A stretch of DNA of 64,000 bases from Metabacillus schmidteae (GTDB taxonomy: Bacteria; Bacillota; Bacilli; Bacillales; Bacillaceae), in contig NZ_CAESCH010000001.1 in assembly GCF_903166545.1 (NCBI RefSeq), positions 3,166,001 to 3,230,000 on the forward strand. Reading direction: 5' to 3'. Shown one piece after another: positions 59,069 through 64,000 of the stretch (within the stretch, counting starts at the first letter, position 1; every line of letters starts with the position of its first letter). The translations under genes were made by a program, and so were the position numbers. The notes under the pieces were generated by a model that saw nothing but the letters and a program-made list of their open reading frames with translations, made no database searches and was not told the DNA's origin.

Positions 59069-59695
59069 TCATTTAATTTGTTCTTGTATTCTCTGAATTA
59101 TTTCTTTGTAAAAAGAAACCTCATGTGGCACAAATTGATCTCTGTTTACATGTGCTTTAATCTCAACTTTTTTACCATCATTATTTATTTCAAATCCAAA
59201 GATTTCAACTTCATTTCTTTCACCAAACCAAAGTTGGGAAAATTTTGTGAATTCTACTCTTACAATCCCAGCAACCTCTTCTGCCTGAAGAGTGAAATCA
59301 TCGAATTCTTCTTCGTTTTTATACAAAAAAACATTTGCTAATTCTTTATCAATAAATTCGTTTTTCACAACACAATACTTTAATTCACCTAGCGGTATTA
59401 AATCATCAAAATTGACATCAATGCCAATTTCTTCTTTAATTTCCCTTACCCCATCCTCAACTGTTTCATCAGCCAATAAATGTCCGGCAGCCGTTATATC
59501 GAATAGATTAGGATAATCTTTTTTCTTTTTACTGCGGAGTTGTAAATAAATATAATGGATTCCTTTATCATTTTGGACAAACCAGCAATGAAACGCTTCA
59601 TGCCAAAACCCAAGTTTATGCACATCACTTCGGGTAGCGACTCCTATTTGATTTCGCTGATCATCATAAATCTTTAATTTTTCTTGCTCTCCCAT
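59069..59695 (-). CDS. Nudix hydrolase (YfcD-like)
   Basis: The 208-residue protein starts behind GGTAGGAG. It opens with KIYDDQRNQIGVATRSDVHK and FWHEAFHCWFVQ, and has the Nudix box AAGHLLADETVEDGVREIKE-EIGI (about residues 68-91). This layout is typical of the IPP-isomerase-like Nudix group (YfcD and relatives), with a C-terminal region rich in charged residues. Substrate unknown. It lies 24 bases upstream of the small membrane gene in the same direction. Confidence 0.85.
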   Translation of the reverse strand: MGEQEKLKIYDDQRNQIGVATRSDVHKLGFWHEAFHCWFVQNDKGIHYIYLQLRSKKKKDYPNLFDITAAGHLLADETVEDGVREIKEEIGIDVNFDDLIPLGELKYCVVKNEFIDKELANVFLYKNEEEFDDFTLQAEEVAGIVRVEFTKFSQLWFGERNEVEIFGFEINNDGKKVEIKAHVNRDQFVPHEVSFYKEIIQRIQEQIK

Positions 59696-59965
59696 TGTTT
59701 TCTCCTACCTATTTTTGTTTCATTTTAACATATAGTTCCATTTTTTAGTCTGCTTTGAAAAAAGTCTACGTAGAATTAACAACGAATTTTACTTCCCCTG
59801 ATGAAGAAATTGTTTCACTGATTAATATTGGATTCATGGATTTTAGTAAAAGTACAATACTTCACAAGCTGGATAATTATTCATCTTTTTCACCCTAATT
59901 TTTAACTCTTTAATACTATTCAGCATATTATGTTGGGTAATGATCTTAAGAGGGAGTGAAAATAA
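59696..59965. other. Intergenic region
   Basis: AT-rich, mainly the 5' region of two divergent genes. A 47-codon frame (59755-59898, +) has no ribosome site. AAGAGGGAGTGAAAATAA before 59966 is the ribosome site of the next gene. Confidence 0.4.
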
Positions 59966-60250
59966 ATGGCATTCTTTCAACCTTATAGTACGGTGAGACA
60001 ACAACCACAATCCCCTCCACCTCCTTACGTTCCACCGAAACCGTTTCCTTCACACTATATAGTCGATTGCTTATATAACTACACTTATGTCTGGTTAGTA
60101 AATGGTGAGGGATTCTGGTTTTACCCGACTTACCTGCAATACGGAGAAGTTGCAGGATATAGGTGGAACGGTACATTCTGGACGTTCTATGGCTTTGATG
60201 AAAGATTCATTGAAACGGTTGCTTGTTACCCAATCCCAACTTTGTACTAA
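59966..60250 (+). CDS. Small aromatic-rich protein of a Bacillus family
   Basis: The 94-residue protein has a Pro-rich N-terminus (QQPQSPPPPYVPPKPFPS), then DCLYNYTYVWLVNGEGFWFY, PTYLQYGEVAGYRWNG and FWTFYGFDERFIETVACY. The 'CLY.YTYVWL..G..FWFYP' pattern belongs to small Bacillus proteins of unknown role (from memory). No signal peptide. The aromatic content and Pro-rich start would fit a structural or spore-surface role, but this is only inferred. Confidence 0.55.
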   Translation: MAFFQPYSTVRQQPQSPPPPYVPPKPFPSHYIVDCLYNYTYVWLVNGEGFWFYPTYLQYGEVAGYRWNGTFWTFYGFDERFIETVACYPIPTLY

Positions 60251-60256
60251 AAACAA

Positions 60257-60294
60257 TAGCCTCTTGTGGGACTATAACCACAGGGCTTTTTTAT
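60257..60294 (+). terminator. Rho-independent terminator
   Basis: AGCCTCTTGTGG (about 60258-60269) pairs with CCACAGGGCT, followed by TTTTTT. Confidence 0.75.
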
Positions 60295-60321
60295 CTTTCA
60301 TTGACCATAACTATAAATCTA

Positions 60322-60780
60322 TCAACCCTTTCTCGCAAACGTAATAAAGTCTATAGGAACAGTCTCAAAACCAGCTGCTCTAAGTTGTAAGTTAATTTGA
60401 CCTCGGTGATGCTGTCCATGAAGAGCAACATGAGTTAAAATATCGATAAGTGGAGTTTGAAATTCTTCTTTTTTACTATTTTTGTAGATGATTACTTGAT
60501 CAAGGTCTACTTCTGTTAATGCCGATAGTAATTCAGAAAAGCCATTTTCATTACGTTTAACAAGGATTTCAACTTCTTCTATTTCAAGTTCAGCCCATAT
60601 TGGATATTGCGAGCTATCTCTTCCTTGAATTCTGCTTAACCATACTCTTTCCGCACAAAGGATATGAGAAAATAAACGTCTAGCATTGTGATTGTCTACA
60701 GCTTCCATCGTTTTTAAAGCTTCTAAAATTTTCTGATTAGCCCAATGTAAATGATCATACATTCTTTTTATTGTTTTCAA
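60322..60780 (-). CDS. DinB-family metalloprotein
   Basis: The 152-residue protein has RMYDHLHWANQKILEAL at the start, the helix-2 His in RLFSHILCAERVWLSRIQG and the C-terminal THVALHGQHHRGQINLQLR with the other His ligands. It belongs to the YfiT/DinB four-helix group, and is the third of its kind in the window. Reaction unknown. Confidence 0.85.
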   Translation of the reverse strand: MKTIKRMYDHLHWANQKILEALKTMEAVDNHNARRLFSHILCAERVWLSRIQGRDSSQYPIWAELEIEEVEILVKRNENGFSELLSALTEVDLDQVIIYKNSKKEEFQTPLIDILTHVALHGQHHRGQINLQLRAAGFETVPIDFITFARKG

Positions 60781-61050
60781 AAGAACTTATCCCCCTTTTA
60801 TACAATTTTAAATTATTGATATTATCTTTCATTATATGCAGCTGCTCTAAGATGATAAGTTGTAATCTTTTTCAATTTAGATGAAATCAACAGTTTTTTC
60901 TTATAATCGATAATAAGGAATAAATTTAAAACCACCAACGAGATGAACACATTCTTATTTTTTAAGACAGCTCATTTTTCATTGTTAATAAATTCATTTC
61001 TTAGCTCCTTTTTTATTATGTAAATTTTATTTAAATCTATTTTGTAACGA

Positions 61051-61653
61051 CTAAATCCAACCTTTTTCCTTCGCCACCGTCACAGCTTCGGTTCGGTTTT
61101 TCACTTCGAGTTTATTGATGATTTCAGACATATAGTTTCGTACAGTTCCTGCTGATAAATATAATTCTGATGAAATCTCTTTTGAGGTCTTTCCTTCTGA
61201 AGCCAATAACAATACATCCTTTTCCCGATCGGTAAGTGGGTTATTATTCTTTATACTTCCAAATATCAGTTCTGGGGCAAATTCGCGTTTCCCTTTCATT
61301 ACACTTCGAATTGATTCAGCGAGCTCATCAATGGAACCGTCTTTCAGCATGTAACCATGTACACCAATTTTTACTGCTTGTTCAAAATAACCCGGTCGGG
61401 CAAATGTAGTTAAAATGATCACCTTGCATGATAATAAACGTTTTTTTACCTCTTCTGCTACATCAAGGCCGCTCATAAAAGGCATCTCTATATCCATTAA
61501 ACAAACATCTGGTTGAAGGGAGAGTATCATTTTTAATGCTTCTTTGCCATTAGATGCTTCTCCCACAATTTCGATATCGTCTTCAAAATTCAGTAAAGAG
61601 CCCAATGCCCCCCTTAACATTCCTTGGTCTTCTGCAATCATTACTTTAATCAA
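61051..61653 (-). CDS. yvfU: NarL/LuxR-type response regulator
   Basis: The 200-residue protein has a receiver domain with acidic pocket MIAEDQGML, phospho-Asp in PDVCLMDIEMPFMSG (about residue 54), Thr and Lys in ILTTFARPG and HGYMLKDGS, and a LuxR-type helix-turn-helix (LTDREKDVLLLASEGKTSKE; SAGTVRNYMSEIINKLEV). It matches B. subtilis YvfU, the partner of YvfT. Its gene overlaps the kinase gene by four bases. It should control the adjacent ABC transporter genes. Confidence 0.85.
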   Translation of the reverse strand: MIKVMIAEDQGMLRGALGSLLNFEDDIEIVGEASNGKEALKMILSLQPDVCLMDIEMPFMSGLDVAEEVKKRLLSCKVIILTTFARPGYFEQAVKIGVHGYMLKDGSIDELAESIRSVMKGKREFAPELIFGSIKNNNPLTDREKDVLLLASEGKTSKEISSELYLSAGTVRNYMSEIINKLEVKNRTEAVTVAKEKGWI

Positions 61654-62786
61654 GAACCAACACCAGCTTTCTTTTCCTTTACAATGATGGGTACAGTGAT
61701 AATTAATTTTGTTCCTTTGTGTGAAATGATTTTCATAAATCCTTCTATTAATCTTAAACGTTCATTTATTCCCTTTAATCCGTTACCATCCTCATTTGTT
61801 TCATCAAGTCCTTTGCCGTCATCTAAGACAGATAATTCAATTTCGCCATCTCTTTTCACCAGCTGAACGAAACAGTTTTTTGCATGACTGTGTTTGACCA
61901 CATTTGTTACTCCTTCTTTCAGACACATGCTGAGAATATTTTGAGTGAGCAAAGGAACTTCTTCGAGCTTTGAATCACCTTTAAATTGAAATGAGACCCC
62001 TGCTGCCTGTAAAAGGATTTCAGTCTCAATCAGTTCCTCTGCCACAGTAATAGCTCTCATATCAGATACTAATTCTCTTACTTGCTTTAATGCAGAACGA
62101 GAAGTTCTTTCAATCTCTTTTGTCTCCAACTTGGCTTTTTCAGCATCTTTACTGATTAATTTATGGACCAGCTGGCTTTTCAATGTAATGAGTGATAATG
62201 TATGCCCTAAATTATCATGGAGATCTCTCGCGATGCGCATCCTCTCATCCCGTTTGACCAATTCTTTGATTTGTTCATTTGCTTCATCCAGCTTTTTTTC
62301 CAACTCCATCCGACTGCTCATTGATCTGATGCCAAATGGAGAGATGAACATAATGACAATAAAAACCCCATAATAAAAAACATTTGCTAATTCAAGTGTT
62401 TTCCATTGAACAATTAAAGGAAAAATAATAGCAAACGCAAACAAACCCAACGCTCTGTAAAAGGTCTTCTTATCCTTATACCATCCAATAAAATGAGCCG
62501 CAAAAAAACCTAAAAAAATATTATAGAGATTATAAAAGATTGCTAGAAAGATAATGATTACAACCTGTATTACAAGCCAATACGTATACGATTTCTTATC
62601 AAAGGAGTTATAGAGCTGCCGATATGTTACGAGGAACAATAACAGCAACCCTATTCCAGCCATTTGTTTCCAACCTTTTTCAATTGCTACATAATAGGAA
62701 GGCATGACAAGATAAATTAAGAATACAAATGGAAAGAATCCATATCTATCTGGAAAAACCTTAAACCCCTTCAATTTATTTCTCAT
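61650..62786 (-). CDS. yvfT: Sensor histidine kinase (YvfT-like)
   Basis: The 378-residue protein has five to six membrane segments in residues 1-160, a coiled linker (ELEKKLDEANEQIKELVKRD), the HisKA_3 phosphoacceptor MRIARDLHDNLGHTLSLITL (His, about residue 197) and a C-terminal ATPase domain with NVVKHSHAKNC and LDDGKGLDETNEDGNGL. It is the NarX/DesK-type kinase of the next gene's regulator. The membrane part has no large sensor domain, so it may sense envelope or membrane stress, as in DesK-like systems. Confidence 0.85.
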   Translation of the reverse strand: MRNKLKGFKVFPDRYGFFPFVFLIYLVMPSYYVAIEKGWKQMAGIGLLLLFLVTYRQLYNSFDKKSYTYWLVIQVVIIIFLAIFYNLYNIFLGFFAAHFIGWYKDKKTFYRALGLFAFAIIFPLIVQWKTLELANVFYYGVFIVIMFISPFGIRSMSSRMELEKKLDEANEQIKELVKRDERMRIARDLHDNLGHTLSLITLKSQLVHKLISKDAEKAKLETKEIERTSRSALKQVRELVSDMRAITVAEELIETEILLQAAGVSFQFKGDSKLEEVPLLTQNILSMCLKEGVTNVVKHSHAKNCFVQLVKRDGEIELSVLDDGKGLDETNEDGNGLKGINERLRLIEGFMKIISHKGTKLIITVPIIVKEKKAGVGS

Positions 62787-62793
62787 TTTTAGC

Positions 62794-63534
62794 TTACACC
62801 GCCGCTTCTTGTTTTCTCCTTATATACCCTGATATTACCACGAATAGGATAAGATACCCAATTAAAAGAATAAAATTAGACCAATCTGGACTTTCACTAC
62901 GAACAATTTGCCATGCACCATTTCCAAAATGATAAGACGGAAGCCATTCTCCAATTGCCTGGACAAATTTCGGCATAATCTCAAGCGGCATCCACATTCC
63001 TCCTGCAAGAGCAAGAATCATATACACCATATTCGATACCCCTGCAGCAGTGTCTACCCTCTTCATCATTCCTACCAATGTTCCTAATGCAAGAAATGGC
63101 AAAGAACCAAACAATAACCATAACCCACACATCAACCACTCCAAAGCTGTCAGAGATACCCCATTAATAATGGCTCCTGCTGTGAAAATAATGACAATGG
63201 ACAGAATATGAATCATCGTTTGCGCGACCATTTTCGCAAAGAAATAAACGTGATCTGATAAAGGAGTAATTCTCATAAAAGTAGACCATCCTTGGGCTCT
63301 TTCTTCAACTAGACGGATACCGAGTGTCATAATAGCAGAGCCCATCAAACTAAAGGCAGTCATTGACATTAAATAATGTGCCTGCCATAGTTGTTCATCC
63401 TCCATTGCCGAGTTAAAGATTCTTGTAAACAAAATGTAAAAGGCAATAGGCATGAACAACGACCAAAACACATAATAGGGATTTCGCAAAATCCTCAATA
63501 TTTCAATCTTGCATTGCATCAAAAGTCCATTCAT
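62794..63534 (-). CDS. yvfS: ABC-2 type permease (YvfS-like)
   Basis: The 246-residue protein has six membrane segments of the ABC-2 type (NPYYVFWSLFMPIAFYILF; MSMTAFSLMGSAIMTLGIRL; GLWLLFGSLPFLALGTLVG and others) and the loop RLVEERAQGWSTFMRITPLS typical of DrrB-like permeases. It pairs with the ATPase gene immediately upstream (one base away), and it should export an unknown compound. Confidence 0.85.
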   Translation of the reverse strand: MNGLLMQCKIEILRILRNPYYVFWSLFMPIAFYILFTRIFNSAMEDEQLWQAHYLMSMTAFSLMGSAIMTLGIRLVEERAQGWSTFMRITPLSDHVYFFAKMVAQTMIHILSIVIIFTAGAIINGVSLTALEWLMCGLWLLFGSLPFLALGTLVGMMKRVDTAAGVSNMVYMILALAGGMWMPLEIMPKFVQAIGEWLPSYHFGNGAWQIVRSESPDWSNFILLIGYLILFVVISGYIRRKQEAAV

Positions 63535-64000
63535 TTAAACAACCTCCCTTTTTTCCAATACTTGTTCAAACGCATCTTCTAGACGTCCCTGTTCAATTCC
63601 AATGTTTCTTATAGGTAGGTTCTTAACGATTATGGCTTTAAGCACATCATCAGGCTGCTCTGTTAAGACAAACACCCGTCCATCCTTTTCATACACCTCT
63701 GTAACAAAAGGTATGCAGGTTAATTCATCTTGTCGAATGGTTGGATCAGCTGCAAAAGATATTGCTTGTTTTGTGAGCTTACTCTTGATATCGTTCGGGG
63801 TTCCATCACCGACAATGTTTCCTTCGTTAAATAGAATTACTCGTTCAGCCACATCATCTGCTTCTTGAAGGTAGTGAGTTGTGAAAAGTATCGTTTTTCC
63901 TCGCTGTTTTAACTCCTTTATGGTATTCCAAAACACCTTTCTTGAGGTGACATCCAAGCCTACCGTTGGCTCGTCAAAAAATAATACATCCGGATTACCT
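63535..64000 (-). CDS. yvfR: ABC transporter ATPase (YvfR-like), N-terminus beyond window
   Basis: The frame is open to the window edge, giving 154 codons of the C-terminal half: Walker B VLFFDEPTVGLDVTSRK, the switch His in TILFTTHYLQEADDVAERVI and a regulatory tail of about 70 residues. It matches DrrA/YvfR-type ATPases. The order ATPase, permease, kinase, regulator is the same as B. subtilis yvfR-yvfS-yvfT-yvfU. The Walker A part lies outside. Confidence 0.85.
   Translation of the reverse strand, partial: GNPDVLFFDEPTVGLDVTSRKVFWNTIKELKQRGKTILFTTHYLQEADDVAERVILFNEGNIVGDGTPNDIKSKLTKQAISFAADPTIRQDELTCIPFVTEVYEKDGRVFVLTEQPDDVLKAIIVKNLPIRNIGIEQGRLEDAFEQVLEKREVV

Noticed and set aside
59755..59898. 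47-codon plus-strand ORF before the aromatic-rich gene
   Set aside because: TTG start, no ribosome site, no recognisable family.

Overview
The window is a low-GC, spore-forming Firmicute chromosome segment, most likely from a Bacillus-type genus (Bacillaceae). The evidence is strong GGAGG ribosome sites, frequent TTG/GTG starts, an orphan GerAB-type germinant-receptor permease, a yoaS/yozG-like pair, a yvfRSTU-like ABC/two-component operon and Bacillus-type intergenic repeats. No rRNA, tRNA, CRISPR array, transposase or integrase was seen.

Region 1-20 kb is an accessory array of mostly single, short, minus-strand genes: DapA-like, GNAT, Nudix, DinB, HD, phosphotransferase, nucleotidyltransferase and small membrane proteins. 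Many of the gaps hold members of one mosaic repeat family that carries a terminator-like hairpin and recurrent CGTTAG boxes. Decay is heavy: an MFS transporter and a membrane-anchored protein each have one in-frame stop, one small gene has three TAG stops, two small genes are frameshifted, and two loci are fragments. A VbhA/Fic-type antitoxin-like ORF has an ATC where its start should be.

Region 20-31 kb has two plus-strand genes that may be spore-surface proteins, a DUF1232 protein, a CBO0543-like membrane protein, an NhaC-type antiporter, a lipoprotein, a phage-type DnaD/DnaB-helicase pair and a large membrane protein. A ~430-bp repeat at 24.3-24.8 kb recurs inverted at 43.2-43.6 kb, bracketing the next block.

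Region 30-42 kb is a minus-strand catabolic locus: two paralogous GntR/FCD regulators, a BCCT-type transporter, a luciferase-like flavin monooxygenase, an AA_synth protein, an alpha/beta hydrolase, two aldehyde dehydrogenases, an FMN reductase, a YciI protein and a degenerate RibBA-like protein. Both regulators appear to start at ATC/ATT. Three promoters share a 17-bp operator placed just after the -10 box. The enzyme set matches two-component oxidative opening of a pyridinium-type ring (trigonelline-like); this is inference.

Region 42-64 kb is more conventional: a yoaS/yozG-like pair, a SET-domain protein, a leaderless ArsR gene with a VOC gene, LysR and AEC-carrier genes, a maltose PTS operon with a MapP-type phosphatase and LacI-type operators, a nikABCDE-like ABC transporter behind a Fur-box-like promoter, small membrane proteins, Nudix and DinB genes, and a yvfRSTU-like operon cut by the window edge.
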